A stretch of 21,401 nucleotides of DNA from Odoribacteraceae bacterium (GCA_031267995.1 JAIRXZ010000091.1:1-21401), one strand, 5' to 3'. Positions 1-8,172 are shown, counted from the first letter of the stretch. The notes: a model not told the origin generated them from the sequence alone. Numbers and translations: made by a program.

Positions 1-710
1 GCCGTTTTGAATTTGGTGAAGAGGGCGGTCAGATCCGGCAGGGATTGGTCTTTTTTGTAGACGAAGGAGGTGTAGTAGAGGTAGCCGATTCGCCGGTTGT
101 TTTGTACCAGCACGGTGTCCACGGCGATGGGGTTGATGTCGAAGCGGCGGGGGGTGAGGGTGAGTGTTTCGGTCTCGGTGGCGCCGCGTTTTCTTACCTG
201 CACGGTGATGGGGGTCTGGGTGTTGAACAGGCTGTAGACGGAGGCGTCGGTGATGGCGAGGCCGTCGATGTGGGTGATAAAGTCGCCGCGGCGCAGGCCG
301 GCATCGGCGGCGGGGGTGTTGGGGTAGACGTGGTTTAGCTTGACTTCAATGACGTTGTTTCTGACTGTCCAGATGGTGACGATCCACCCGAAACCGGTGT
401 CGTAACCGTCGTCCACGGCGGCTTGTTCGCCCTCGAAGATCTCTCCCGTGAGGCGCGACCAGGGGTCTTGGGCGTACTTGAGGGCGTCGAAATATTTCCG
501 GTTGTCCATCTCCAGGGCGATGCTTTCGGCTTTTCCCCGCACTTCGTCGGCCCACAGGTATATGCCGGTCATCTCCTTCTTGAGGAAGGCGTTGAAGTTT
601 ATCTCTTCCGTTGTTGATGGCGTGGTATTGTCGCCGCCGTCCAGCTTTTCGTTGGAGCAGCTTCCGAGGGTAAAGCTCGCGCAGATAATGAGGGGTATCG
701 TGAATTTCAT
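1..710 (-). CDS. S41-family peptidase lipoprotein with PDZ domain (3' truncated by window)
   Basis: The gene begins at an ATG whose complement is at 708-710 and runs leftward out of the window; 236 codons are visible. The protein opens with a short hydrophobic leader and a lipobox (LGSC, Cys18), so it should be an envelope lipoprotein. Residues about 40-100 hold the IYLWADEV and DPWSRLT segments typical of the N-terminal helical domain of Bacteroidota S41 (C-terminal processing-like) peptidases. Residues about 105-190 form a PDZ-like domain (GFGWIV near 106-111, then NTPAADAGLRRGDFI at 131-145). The beginning of the protease domain follows (RIGYLYYTSF). The catalytic Ser/Lys region lies outside the window, so activity cannot be judged. 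It is transcribed divergently from the arginine operon. The family call rests on domain order and motif wording; the substrate is unknown. Confidence 0.82.
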   Translation of the reverse strand, partial: MKFTIPLIICASFTLGSCSNEKLDGGDNTTPSTTEEINFNAFLKKEMTGIYLWADEVRGKAESIALEMDNRKYFDALKYAQDPWSRLTGEIFEGEQAAVDDGYDTGFGWIVTIWTVRNNVIEVKLNHVYPNTPAADAGLRRGDFITHIDGLAITDASVYSLFNTQTPITVQVRKRGATETETLTLTPRRFDINPIAVDTVLVQNNRRIGYLYYTSFVYKKDQSLPDLTALFTKFKT

Positions 711-788
711 GTTGCCATTGTGTTAGTGATCGCGATAGTACGGAGTTTCCGGGAGAAATGAAAGAAAACGGGTGGTTATTCACTAAAA

Positions 789-820
789 CGAATATATATG
801 TAGCTTTTATCGTGAAAAAA
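789..820 (-). promoter_or_regulatory. Candidate promoter for the S41 lipoprotein gene
   Basis: On the minus strand, TATATTCG (complement of 789-796) matches seven of eight positions of the Bacteroidota -7 element TAnnTTTG. A run of six T (complement of 815-820) lies 18 nt upstream and could act as the -33 element. It would give a leader of roughly 75-80 nt before the ATG at 710. It is assigned by motif only. Confidence 0.35.
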
Positions 821-853
821 GCCGATTTATCGCGTTTAGTTCATAAAAATGCA

Positions 854-861
854 TACATTTG
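854..861 (+). promoter_or_regulatory. -7 promoter element for the arginine operon
   Basis: TACATTTG is a perfect match to the Bacteroidota -7 consensus TAnnTTTG, 67 nt before the ATG of the GNAT gene. No convincing -33 TTTG is seen at the expected spacing; the nearest is TTTA at 835-838. The AT-rich palindrome ATTTAAAT, just downstream near 869-876, could be an operator, but nothing links it to a known regulator. The 218-bp divergent region 711-928 holds no gene. Confidence 0.5.
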
Positions 862-928
862 CGGCCACATTTAAATAAATATGCCGTCCGAGAGGGGGCA
901 CGAGTTTAACTACATTAATTGGTGAAAG

Positions 929-1516
929 ATGAAAATTACAGTTGTTGTCGCGGCAGATAAGCACCTGCGTTACGTGCAGGACATCAACGACGCGATTGAT
1001 AACGCCGCCAAGGCGCGAGGCACCGGTATCGCCCGGAGAACCAACGAGTACATCTCCGATAAGATCACGCACGGTAAGGCGATTATCGCCCTGAACAGGG
1101 AGGAGTTCGTGGGGTTTTGTTACATCGAATCGTGGGGGCACCAGAAGTTCGTGGCGAACTCCGGTTTGATCGTGAAGGAGGCTTACCGGGGGCTGGGCAT
1201 CGCCAAGCAGATCAAGAAGGCCGCTTTTGACCTCTCCCGCACGCGCTTCCCGGACGCGAAGCTCTTTGGCCTGACCACGGGCGAGCAGGTGATGCGCATC
1301 AATACCTCGCTGGGGTACGTGCCCGTGACTTTCGCCAAGCTCACTGACGACGAGGAGTTTTGGGCGGGATGCAAGTCGTGCGTCAATTACGACATTCTGC
1401 AACGTACCAACATGACGAAGTGCCTGTGCACCGGCATGATCTACGACCCGGAGCAGCACCCGGAGGCGAAAGAGAAGAGTTCGGCCTTCAAAAAGCTGTT
1501 GCGGAAATTCGCGTAA
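929..1516 (+). CDS. GNAT-family acyltransferase, probable first enzyme of arginine synthesis (N-acylglutamate synthase)
   Basis: This 195-residue protein has the GNAT fold. The acyl-CoA pyrophosphate-binding motif A is at residues 86-96 (YRGLGIAKQIK), preceded by the beta-strand segment NSGLIVKEA. The C-terminal third is unusual for a simple GNAT: Cys148 and Cys151 (CKSC), then Cys165 and Cys167 (CLC), which could form a metal-binding knuckle. It is the first gene of the arginine operon, 18 nt before argG, and no classical argA or argJ is present. By position it should acylate glutamate to start the cyclic or linear acylated-intermediate pathway. Whether the acyl donor is acetyl-CoA or succinyl-CoA cannot be read from the sequence; Bacteroides fragilis is known to use N-succinylornithine. 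The GNAT assignment is strong and the specific reaction is inferred from context. Confidence 0.8.
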   Translation: MKITVVVAADKHLRYVQDINDAIDNAAKARGTGIARRTNEYISDKITHGKAIIALNREEFVGFCYIESWGHQKFVANSGLIVKEAYRGLGIAKQIKKAAFDLSRTRFPDAKLFGLTTGEQVMRINTSLGYVPVTFAKLTDDEEFWAGCKSCVNYDILQRTNMTKCLCTGMIYDPEQHPEAKEKSSAFKKLLRKFA

Positions 1517-1534
1517 TCTTTTAAAAAACACTGC

Positions 1535-2728
1535 ATGGAAAAAGTAGTATTGGCGTACAGCGGGGGTTTGGACACCTCGTACTGCCTGAAGTACCTGAGC
1601 GAGGAGAAGGGGCTGGAGGTCTACACCGCCCTGGCCAACACGGGGGGATTCAGCGCGGCGGAGCTGGCCGAGATCGAGCGGAAAGCTTACGAGCTGGGGG
1701 CAAAAAAACACGTGGCCATCGACGTCACCGGGGAGTATTATGACAAATGCATCAAGTACATGGTATTCGGGAATGTCCTGCGCAACAAGACTTATCCCAT
1801 CTCGGTCAGCTCCGAGCGGGCGTTCCAGGCGTTGGCCATCATTCGCTACGCCAAGTCGGTGGGGGCGAAATACGTGGCGCACGGGAGCACGGGCGCCGGC
1901 AACGACCAGGTGCGTTTCGACCTCTGCTTCTCCGTGCTTGCCCCGGAGATTACCATCCTGACGCCCACCCGCGACCTGCAACTGAGCCGCGAGGAGGAGA
2001 TCGCTTATCTCCGCGCCAAGGGGGTGCAGCGCGACTGGTCGAAGATGGCCTACTCCATTAATAAAGGGATATGGGGAACCTCCGTGGGGGGCAAGGAGAC
2101 CCTCACGCCCGACAAGAATCTGCCGGAGAGCGCCTACCCCTCGCCATTGCAGCGGGAGGGGAGCGAGGAGCTGACGCTCACCTTCGAGCGCGGCGAGTTG
2201 ACCGGCGTGAACGGCGAGGCGGGCGAGCCGGGAATCGCCCTGATCTCCCGTCTCGAGGCCATTGCCTCCCCCTGGGCTATCGGTCGGGACACGCACGTTG
2301 GCGACACCATCATCGGCATCAAGGGACGCGTCGGTTTCGAGGCCGCTGCCCCCCTGCTCATCATCAAAGCGCACGAGCTGTTGGAAAAGCATACCCTCAC
2401 CAAGTGGCAAATCTACTGGAAAGAGCAGCTGGGCAACTGGTACGGCATGTTCCTGCACGAGGCCATGCACGGCGAGCCGGTGATGCGCGATATCGAAAAA
2501 TTCCTCCAGCACAGCCAGCGCAACGTCTCCGGGGAGGTACGCCTGCTGCTGCGCCCCTACCACTTTGACCTCGTCGGCATCCGCTCGGATCACGACCTGA
2601 TGAACGCCGGCTTCGCCCAGTACGGCGAGTCGAACAACGCCTGGAGCGCCGACGACGTGAAGGGTTTTACCAAGATTCTCTCCATCCCCCTGCGGATCCA
2701 CAACGCCGTCAACGGCGAAGACGCGTAA
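1535..2728 (+). CDS. argG: Argininosuccinate synthase
   Basis: This 397-residue enzyme is of usual family length. It ligates citrulline and aspartate with ATP to give argininosuccinate in the cytoplasm. The N-terminal ATP pyrophosphatase P-loop AYSGGLDTSYC is at residues 7-17. The family motifs HGSTGAGNDQVRFD and the later GIWGTSVGG follow, as expected for an ArgG homotetramer. The start ATG lies 18 nt after the GNAT stop and 12 nt separate its stop from argC, so it is the second gene of one transcription unit. The gene is intact. A very long open frame on the opposite strand across this gene is a by-product of its GC-rich codon use. Confidence 0.97.
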   Translation: MEKVVLAYSGGLDTSYCLKYLSEEKGLEVYTALANTGGFSAAELAEIERKAYELGAKKHVAIDVTGEYYDKCIKYMVFGNVLRNKTYPISVSSERAFQALAIIRYAKSVGAKYVAHGSTGAGNDQVRFDLCFSVLAPEITILTPTRDLQLSREEEIAYLRAKGVQRDWSKMAYSINKGIWGTSVGGKETLTPDKNLPESAYPSPLQREGSEELTLTFERGELTGVNGEAGEPGIALISRLEAIASPWAIGRDTHVGDTIIGIKGRVGFEAAAPLLIIKAHELLEKHTLTKWQIYWKEQLGNWYGMFLHEAMHGEPVMRDIEKFLQHSQRNVSGEVRLLLRPYHFDLVGIRSDHDLMNAGFAQYGESNNAWSADDVKGFTKILSIPLRIHNAVNGEDA

Positions 2729-2740
2729 CCCCACCGGGCG

Positions 2741-3709
2741 ATGAACAGACGCGTGATAGGCATTATCGGGGCAGCGGGCTACACGGCCGGGGAGTTAATC
2801 CGCGTGCTCCTGCACCACCCCGGCGCGGAGTTGCGCTACCTGCAGAGCGAGTCGCACGAGGGGCAGCCCATCGGCAGCGTGCACACCGATCTGGTGTACG
2901 AGGAGCGCGTCTTCTCCCGCGTTGATCTCCGGGATGTCGACCTTCTTTTCCTCTGCGCCGGCCACGGCCACGCCACCCGCTTCATGCAAGAGAACGCCAT
3001 CCCCGACCACACGCGGGTGATCGACCTGGGCAACGATTTCCGCCTGGCGCGGGACGCCGGGGAGTTCGTCTACGGGCTGCCGGAGCTGAACAGGGAGGCC
3101 ATCCGTCACGCCCGTCGCGTGGCCAATCCCGGTTGTTTCGCCACGGCCATCGAGCTATCCCTCCTGCCCCTGGCGGCGTCGGGGATGCTTGGCGGCGCCA
3201 TCTCCGTCTTCGGCGTCACCGGATCCACGGGATCGGGGCAACAACCCACCGCGGAGACCCACTTCAGCCATCGCGTGCAAAACCTCTCGAACTACAAAGT
3301 ATTCACGCACCAGCACCTGGCGGAGATCGACGAAACCCTGCGTCATGCCGGTTGCGTTGCCGGCGCGGACATCGCCTTTGTCCCCACGCGGGGGGCACAC
3401 GCCCGCGGGATCATCGCGAACACCGTCCTCCGCGGCGACACCCCGCTGGAGCAGCTGCTGGAGATCTACCGCGCCCACTACCGCCACCACCCCTACACCG
3501 TGGTGTGCGACGCCCCCATCCACATGAAGCAGGTGGTAAACACCAACTACTGCTTCCTCCACGTCGACAAGGAGGGGGACAAGATCCTCGTCACCGCCGT
3601 CATCGACAACCTCCTGAAAGGCGCCTCCGGGCAAGCCGTGCAGAACATGAACCTCATGCTGGGGCTGGACGAAACGGCCGGCCTATCCCTGAAAGCAAGT
3701 TATTTCTAA
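2741..3709 (+). CDS. argC: N-acyl-gamma-glutamyl-phosphate reductase
   Basis: This 322-residue NADPH-dependent reductase converts N-acylglutamyl phosphate to N-acylglutamate semialdehyde. The N-terminal Rossmann motif GIIGAAGYTAGELIRVL is at residues 7-23. The active-site Cys132 sits in ANPGCFATA. A conserved TGSTGSGQQPT stretch is near 160-170, and His220 in RGAHARGI matches the conserved histidine region of the family. The gene lies between argG (12-nt gap) and argD (19-nt gap). Because Bacteroidales may use N-succinyl intermediates, the acyl group is left open. No truncation or missing catalytic residue was seen. Confidence 0.95.
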   Translation: MNRRVIGIIGAAGYTAGELIRVLLHHPGAELRYLQSESHEGQPIGSVHTDLVYEERVFSRVDLRDVDLLFLCAGHGHATRFMQENAIPDHTRVIDLGNDFRLARDAGEFVYGLPELNREAIRHARRVANPGCFATAIELSLLPLAASGMLGGAISVFGVTGSTGSGQQPTAETHFSHRVQNLSNYKVFTHQHLAEIDETLRHAGCVAGADIAFVPTRGAHARGIIANTVLRGDTPLEQLLEIYRAHYRHHPYTVVCDAPIHMKQVVNTNYCFLHVDKEGDKILVTAVIDNLLKGASGQAVQNMNLMLGLDETAGLSLKASYF

Positions 3710-3728
3710 TCCATAACACTGAATCACC

Positions 3729-4874
3729 ATGCTATTTGACGTCTACGATTTGATGGATATTGAACCGGTAGAGGCCGACGGTTGCCGGATCACGGACAAA
3801 CGCGGCGACCGTTACCTCGACTTTTACGGGGGGCACGCCGTCATCTCCATCGGCCACTCGCACCCCCTCTACGTGGAGCGGATGGAGCGGCAGCTGCGGA
3901 AAATCGGCTTCTACTCCAACTCCGTGATCAACCCCCTGCAGGAGGAGTTGGCGGAGCGGCTGTCGTCCCTCTCCTCGTGCCCCGGCTACAACCTCTTTCT
4001 CTGCAACAGCGGGGCGGAGGCAAACGAAAACGCCCTGAAGCTCGCCTCCTTCGTCACCGGCAGGAGCAAGATCCTCGCCTGCAAATCCTCCTTCCACGGT
4101 CGCACCAGCGCGGCGGTAGCCGTCACCGACCAGCCGGCCATCCAGGCGCCGCTGAACGGCGTGCACCCCGTCACCTTCATCCACCTGAACGACGCGGAGG
4201 CGGCCACCGCTGCCCTGCTCTCCAGGGAGTACGCCGCCGTCATCGTGGAGGGAATACAGGGCGTGGGGGGCATACGGGTGGCCGACGCCAACTTCCTCGC
4301 CGCGATACGCCGGGCGTGCGACGCCACGGGCACCTGTCTCATCCTGGACGAGGTGCAATCGGGATACGGCCGCAGCGGCAAATTCTTCGCCTTCCAGCAC
4401 GCCCCCGGCATCTCCCCGGACATCATCTCCATGGCCAAGGGCATGGGCAACGGCTTCCCCGTGGCGGGCATCCTGATACGGGACACCATCCAGGCGCGCA
4501 AGGGGATGCTGGGCACCACCTTCGGGGGAAACTACCTCGCCTGCACCGCCGCCCTGGCCGTGCTGGAAGTCATGGAGAAGGAGCGACTCGTGGAGCGCGC
4601 CGCCCTTCTTGGAGAGAGATTAATCACCACCCTCCAGGGGGAAGAGGGCGTCATCGAAGTACGCGGACGGGGCTTGATGATCGGCGTGGACACGGACATC
4701 CCCCACGCCATCCTCCGTCGCCGCCTCCTCCGCGACCACCGCGTGCTCACCGGCTACAGCGGCAAGAACACCCTGCGCCTCCTCCCGCCACTCGTCGTCA
4801 CTGACGAAGAGGCCGACCTCCTCCTGTCGGCCTTCGCCGCGTCGCTCGCCAGCGAGAGGGGAGGCGACGCGTGA
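3729..4874 (+). CDS. argD: N-acylornithine aminotransferase (class III PLP aminotransferase)
   Basis: This 381-residue PLP enzyme transfers the amino group of glutamate to N-acylglutamate semialdehyde, giving N-acylornithine. The motifs are those of class III aminotransferases: CNSGAEANENALKLA at 92-106, FHGRTSAAV at 122-130, LILDEVQSGYGRSG at 204-217 with PLP-binding Asp208, and the Schiff-base lysine Lys237 in SMAKGMGNG. It is at the short end of the family but complete, with the late TTFGGN and RGRGLMIGV segments present. Its TGA overlaps the GTG start of argB in the tetranucleotide GTGA, which implies translational coupling. Acetyl versus succinyl preference is unresolved; the operon context makes arginine synthesis far likelier than arginine catabolism. 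Confidence 0.94.
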   Translation: MLFDVYDLMDIEPVEADGCRITDKRGDRYLDFYGGHAVISIGHSHPLYVERMERQLRKIGFYSNSVINPLQEELAERLSSLSSCPGYNLFLCNSGAEANENALKLASFVTGRSKILACKSSFHGRTSAAVAVTDQPAIQAPLNGVHPVTFIHLNDAEAATAALLSREYAAVIVEGIQGVGGIRVADANFLAAIRRACDATGTCLILDEVQSGYGRSGKFFAFQHAPGISPDIISMAKGMGNGFPVAGILIRDTIQARKGMLGTTFGGNYLACTAALAVLEVMEKERLVERAALLGERLITTLQGEEGVIEVRGRGLMIGVDTDIPHAILRRRLLRDHRVLTGYSGKNTLRLLPPLVVTDEEADLLLSAFAASLASERGGDA

Positions 4875-5638
4875 TCGTCATCAAAATAGGGGGCAGGCTC
4901 GTCGAGCACCCTCCCCTCCTGGAGCGCCTGGCCGACACCCTCGCCCGTCGTCCCCACCCCTTCATCGTCGTGCATGGGGGAGGAGTTTTGGCCGACACCC
5001 TCTCCCTCGCCCTGGGCATCGAAACCCGCGTCATCGGGGGGCGGAGGGTCACGGACGAAGCCACGTTGCGGGTAGCCGTCATGGCCTACGCCGGGTGGGT
5101 CAACAAAACCATCGTTGCCGCCCTGCAGCGTCGCGGGATCAACGCCTGCGGCCTCTCCGGTTGCGACGGGCGGCTGATCACCTCCACGCGTCGCCCCGCG
5201 GGAGAGATCGACTGGGGACTTGTCGGCGACGTCGACCGGGTAGACGCCCCCGCCCTCGCCCGTCTTCTCGCCGGCGGGATCACCCCCGTGCTCTCCCCCA
5301 TCACCCTCGGCGCCGACGGGCAGCTCCTGAACTCCAACGCCGACGGGGTAGCCGCCGCCGTGGCCGCCGCCATGCGCGAGCACCAGCCCATCGACCTCCT
5401 CTTCTGCCTCGACAAACCCGGCGTCCTCCTCGATGCCGCCGATCCCTCCTCCCTCATCCCCCGCCTGACGCGGGCGCGCTACCGGGAGCTGCACCTCGCC
5501 GGCGCCATCCACTCCGGCATGATCCCCAAGCTGGACAACGCCTTCAAGGCCATCGCCGCCGGTGTCCATTCGGCGCGACTCCTTCACCCGGACGATCTCG
5601 GCAACCCCGACGCCGGCACCACCATCACCGAAAACTAA
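4871..5638 (+). CDS. argB: N-acylglutamate kinase
   Basis: This 255-residue amino acid kinase phosphorylates N-acetyl- or N-succinylglutamate. Lys5 in VIKIGG, the glycine-rich HGGG at 35-38, RVTD at 59-62, the NSNAD segment at 154-158 and the late lysine Lys220 in GMIPKLDN follow the acetylglutamate kinase pattern of substrate- and ATP-binding residues. The start is a GTG at 4871 sharing four bases with the argD stop. The reading frame begins directly with the first beta strand, so no upstream start is needed. It lacks the N-terminal extension of hexameric arginine-inhibited kinases, which suggests a short, E. coli-like form less likely to be feedback-inhibited by arginine. argE follows after 13 nt. 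Confidence 0.95.
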   Translation: MIVIKIGGRLVEHPPLLERLADTLARRPHPFIVVHGGGVLADTLSLALGIETRVIGGRRVTDEATLRVAVMAYAGWVNKTIVAALQRRGINACGLSGCDGRLITSTRRPAGEIDWGLVGDVDRVDAPALARLLAGGITPVLSPITLGADGQLLNSNADGVAAAVAAAMREHQPIDLLFCLDKPGVLLDAADPSSLIPRLTRARYRELHLAGAIHSGMIPKLDNAFKAIAAGVHSARLLHPDDLGNPDAGTTITEN

Positions 5639-5651
5639 AAGCGGAAAAAGC

Positions 5652-6707
5652 ATGAACAGCGCGGAAGCCATCCAACTCCTCGAGCGGATCATCGCCATCC
5701 CCTCCTTCAGCAAGGAAGAGGGAGGGGTCGCCGACCTCATCCAATCACTGCTCGCCGACAGCGGGCACGCCCCCCATCGTTCGGGAAACAACGTGTGGGT
5801 GGACGCCCCGGGCTACATCCCGACACGCCCCACCATCCTCCTCGACGCCCACGTGGACACGGTGCACCCCACCGGAGCCTGGGAGAGCGACCCCTTCACC
5901 CCCCTCCGCCGCGACGGGAAAATATTCGGCCTCGGCAGCAACGACGACGGTGGCAGCCTCGTCTCCATGCTCGCCGTCTTCCTTCGCCTCGCCGCTCGCC
6001 CGCGTCCCTACAACCTCACCTTCTCCGCCTCCGCCGAGGAGGAAAACACCGGCGCCGGGGGTATACAATCCATCCTCCCCAGCCTCGGTAGGATCGACCT
6101 GGCGCTGATCGGCGAACCCACGGGCATGCACCCGGCCATCGCCGAAAAAGGCCTCATGGTGCTGGACTGCACCGCCCGCGGCGTCGCCGGCCACGCCGCC
6201 AGGGAGGAGGGTGTCAACGCCATCTACGCCGCCATGTCGGACATCGACTGGTTCCGCGCGCACCGTTTCCCCCGCGTCTCCCCGTTGCTGGGGGCCGTCA
6301 AGACCACCGTCACGGGCATCACCGCCGGCACCCTCCACAACGTGGTGCCCGCCGAGTGCCGTTTCGTCGTCGACGTGCGGGTAAACGAACTCTACACCAA
6401 CCAGGAGATCCTCGAAACCATCCGCGCCGGTGTCGCCTGCGAGGTCGCGCCCCGTTCCGTCACCCTCAACTCCTCCTCCATCTCCCCGGAGCACCCCGTC
6501 GTCCGCCGTTGCCTGTCGCTGGGGCGCGAGCCGTACGCCTCGCCCACCACCTCCAACCAGGCCGTCATCCCCTTCACCTCGCTAAAGATAGGCCCCGGCG
6601 ACAGCGCCCGCTCGCACGCCGCCAACGAGTACATCGCCACGCGGGAGATAGAGGAGGGCATCGATCTCTATGAAAAAATACTGGACAACTTAAACATACT
6701 GCCATGA
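5652..6707 (+). CDS. argE: M20-family N-acylornithine or N-acylcitrulline deacylase
   Basis: The protein is 351 residues from the ATG at 5652. A longer in-frame start at 5562 lies inside argB and adds low-complexity sequence, so it was not used. M20 metallopeptidase metal ligands are visible: His67 and Asp69 in DAHVDT, bridging Asp98 in GSNDDGG, Glu129/Glu130 in SAEEENTG, Glu155 in IGEPT and a C-terminal His in ARSHAANEY. It would remove the N-acyl group from acylornithine, or from acylcitrulline if the pathway runs through N-acylornithine transcarbamylase as in Bacteroides and Xanthomonas. Its TGA overlaps the argH ATG by four bases (ATGA). The family call is strong; the exact substrate depends on the missing carbamoyltransferase. 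Confidence 0.92.
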   Translation: MNSAEAIQLLERIIAIPSFSKEEGGVADLIQSLLADSGHAPHRSGNNVWVDAPGYIPTRPTILLDAHVDTVHPTGAWESDPFTPLRRDGKIFGLGSNDDGGSLVSMLAVFLRLAARPRPYNLTFSASAEEENTGAGGIQSILPSLGRIDLALIGEPTGMHPAIAEKGLMVLDCTARGVAGHAAREEGVNAIYAAMSDIDWFRAHRFPRVSPLLGAVKTTVTGITAGTLHNVVPAECRFVVDVRVNELYTNQEILETIRAGVACEVAPRSVTLNSSSISPEHPVVRRCLSLGREPYASPTTSNQAVIPFTSLKIGPGDSARSHAANEYIATREIEEGIDLYEKILDNLNILP

Positions 6708-8038
6708 AACTTTGGGATAAGGGATACGACACCGACCACTTTACCGAGCGCTTCACCGTCGGCCGCGACAGGGAACTGGACGCCATGCTCGCCCGCGCCG
6801 ACGTCCTGGGCAACCTCGCCCAGGCGCGAATGTTGCGCTCCATCGGCCTGCTCACCGCCGACGAGGAGCAGGCGCTCGCCGCCGCGCTCAAGGAGATTCA
6901 CCGCCAGGCCGAGGCGGGAAACTTCGCCATCGCCCCCGACGTGGAGGACGTCCACTCGCAGGTCGAGTTCCTCCTCACGGCCACCTGCGGCGACAGCGGA
7001 AAGAAAATCCACGCCGGCCGCTCGCGCAACGACCAGGTGCTCCTCGACCTCAAACTCTTCTCCCGCGAGGCGCTCTTCGACACCCTCGACGCCGTCGAGA
7101 CCCTCTTCGACCTCCTCCTCGCCCGCGCCGACGCCTGCAAGGATATCCTCATCCCCGGCTACACCCACCTCCAGGTGGCGATGCCCTCCTCCTTCGGCCT
7201 CTGGTTTGGCGCCTACGCCGAATCCCTCGCCGAGGACATCATCCTCCTCAAGGCGGCGCGCGACATGGTCAACACCAACCCCCTCGGCACCGGCGCCGGC
7301 TACGGATCATCCCTCCCCCTCGACAGGAGCCTCATAACCCGCCTGCTGGCTTTTGACGACCTCGCCTACAACCCCGTGCACGCCCAGATGCAGCGCGGGA
7401 AGATGGAAAAAACCGTCCTCCTCGCCCTCGCCGGCGTGGCCGCCACCCTCGCCCGTCTCTCCGCCGACGCCTGCCTATTTGCCTCGCCCAACTTCGCCTT
7501 CATCACCCTCCCGGAGCGTTACACCACCGGATCCAGCATCATGCCCCACAAGAAAAACCCCGACGTCTTCGAGCTGATCCGCGCCAAGTGCAACCGCCTC
7601 CAGGCGCTCCCCGGCGAAATCGCCATGATCACCGCCAACCTCACCTCCGGCTACTTCCGCGACATGCAGCTCACCAAAGAGATATACCTCCCCGCCTTCG
7701 GGGAGCTGCGCGACTGCCTCTTCATGGCCACCCTCCTCCTCCGCGAGGTGGAACCGGCGCGCCACCTGCTGGACGACGATCGCTACCGCTACCTCTTCAC
7801 CGTGGAGGAGGTCAACCGACTGGTTTCCGCCGGCGTACCCTTCCGCGAGGCCTACCGCGAGGTGGCCGACAGCGTCCGCCGCGACGAGTTCAAGTGGACG
7901 GAACCCCGCCTCCACCACACCCACGAGGGAAGCATCGGCAACCTCTGCCTCGACCGCGTCCGCGCCAAATTCGACCGCGCCAAAACCGGCTGGAACATCG
8001 ACGCCATCCGCGCCGCCGAGCGCGCCTTGCTCGCCTAA
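6704..8038 (+). CDS. argH: Argininosuccinate lyase
   Basis: This 444-residue enzyme of the fumarase/aspartase superfamily splits argininosuccinate into arginine and fumarate, the last step of the pathway. The superfamily signature GSSIMPHKKNPDVFE at 276-290 carries the catalytic serine (Ser277 or Ser278). The TH pair at 154-155 (YTHLQ) and AGRSRNDQV at 104-112 match the other active-site regions. Translation is coupled to argE through an ATGA overlap. It is the last gene of the operon: two hairpins, one with a T-tract, lie within 90 nt of its TAA. The gene is complete. Confidence 0.97.
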   Translation: MKLWDKGYDTDHFTERFTVGRDRELDAMLARADVLGNLAQARMLRSIGLLTADEEQALAAALKEIHRQAEAGNFAIAPDVEDVHSQVEFLLTATCGDSGKKIHAGRSRNDQVLLDLKLFSREALFDTLDAVETLFDLLLARADACKDILIPGYTHLQVAMPSSFGLWFGAYAESLAEDIILLKAARDMVNTNPLGTGAGYGSSLPLDRSLITRLLAFDDLAYNPVHAQMQRGKMEKTVLLALAGVAATLARLSADACLFASPNFAFITLPERYTTGSSIMPHKKNPDVFELIRAKCNRLQALPGEIAMITANLTSGYFRDMQLTKEIYLPAFGELRDCLFMATLLLREVEPARHLLDDDRYRYLFTVEEVNRLVSAGVPFREAYREVADSVRRDEFKWTEPRLHHTHEGSIGNLCLDRVRAKFDRAKTGWNIDAIRAAERALLA

Positions 8039-8058
8039 AGGCGCCCTCCCCTCCCCCT

Positions 8059-8094
8059 CGCCCGCCGGTGAACCACCCGTCTCCCCGGCGGGCG
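8059..8094. repeat. 10-bp perfect inverted repeat downstream of argH
   Basis: CGCCCGCCGG at 8059-8068 is the exact reverse complement of CCGGCGGGCG at 8085-8094, with a 16-nt loop. No T-tract follows directly, so it is more likely an mRNA 3'-end stabiliser or an accessory hairpin than a stand-alone terminator. Confidence 0.6.
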
Positions 8095-8106
8095 TTCCCG
8101 TTTCCG

Positions 8107-8127
8107 CCGCCTTGCCGGGCGGTTTTT
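8107..8127 (+). terminator. Intrinsic terminator of the arginine operon
   Basis: A CCGCC/GGCGG stem (8107-8111 with 8118-8122, 6-nt loop) is followed at once by TTTTT at 8123-8127. It lies 70-90 nt after argH and just before the next promoter element. Confidence 0.6.
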
Positions 8128-8140
8128 CCCGTGGAATAAC

Positions 8141-8148
8141 TATATTTG
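8141..8148 (+). promoter_or_regulatory. -7 promoter element for the cobalamin adenosyltransferase operon
   Basis: TATATTTG matches TAnnTTTG perfectly and lies 24 nt before the chosen ATG at 8173. No clear -33 TTTG is found at the usual spacing, since the terminator hairpin occupies that position. The nearby box supports the ATG at 8173 over an upstream in-frame ATG at 8146, which would overlap the promoter. Confidence 0.55.
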
Positions 8149-8172
8149 TCCGTTCATCAATACATTCAACTC

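Noticed and set aside
869..876. ATTTAAAT as an ArgR operator
   Set aside because: It is too short and AT-rich to separate from chance, and no ArgR-box consensus for this group could be applied; it was left as a remark in the promoter entry.
836..2734. 632-codon open frame on the minus strand covering the GNAT and argG genes
   Set aside because: It is exactly antisense to two well-recognised genes, its translation is low-complexity Val/Gly/Leu-rich with no motif, and GC-rich third positions on the plus strand remove stops from this frame.
5562..5651. Upstream in-frame start of argE at 5562
   Set aside because: It lies within argB and adds 30 residues without M20 similarity; the ATG at 5652 gives the normal N terminus 13 nt after argB.
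4754..5791. 345-codon minus-strand frame across argB
   Set aside because: It overlaps the argD end, argB and the argE start, its product is rich in Gly, Asp and Val without recognisable domains, and it is explained by codon bias of the real genes.
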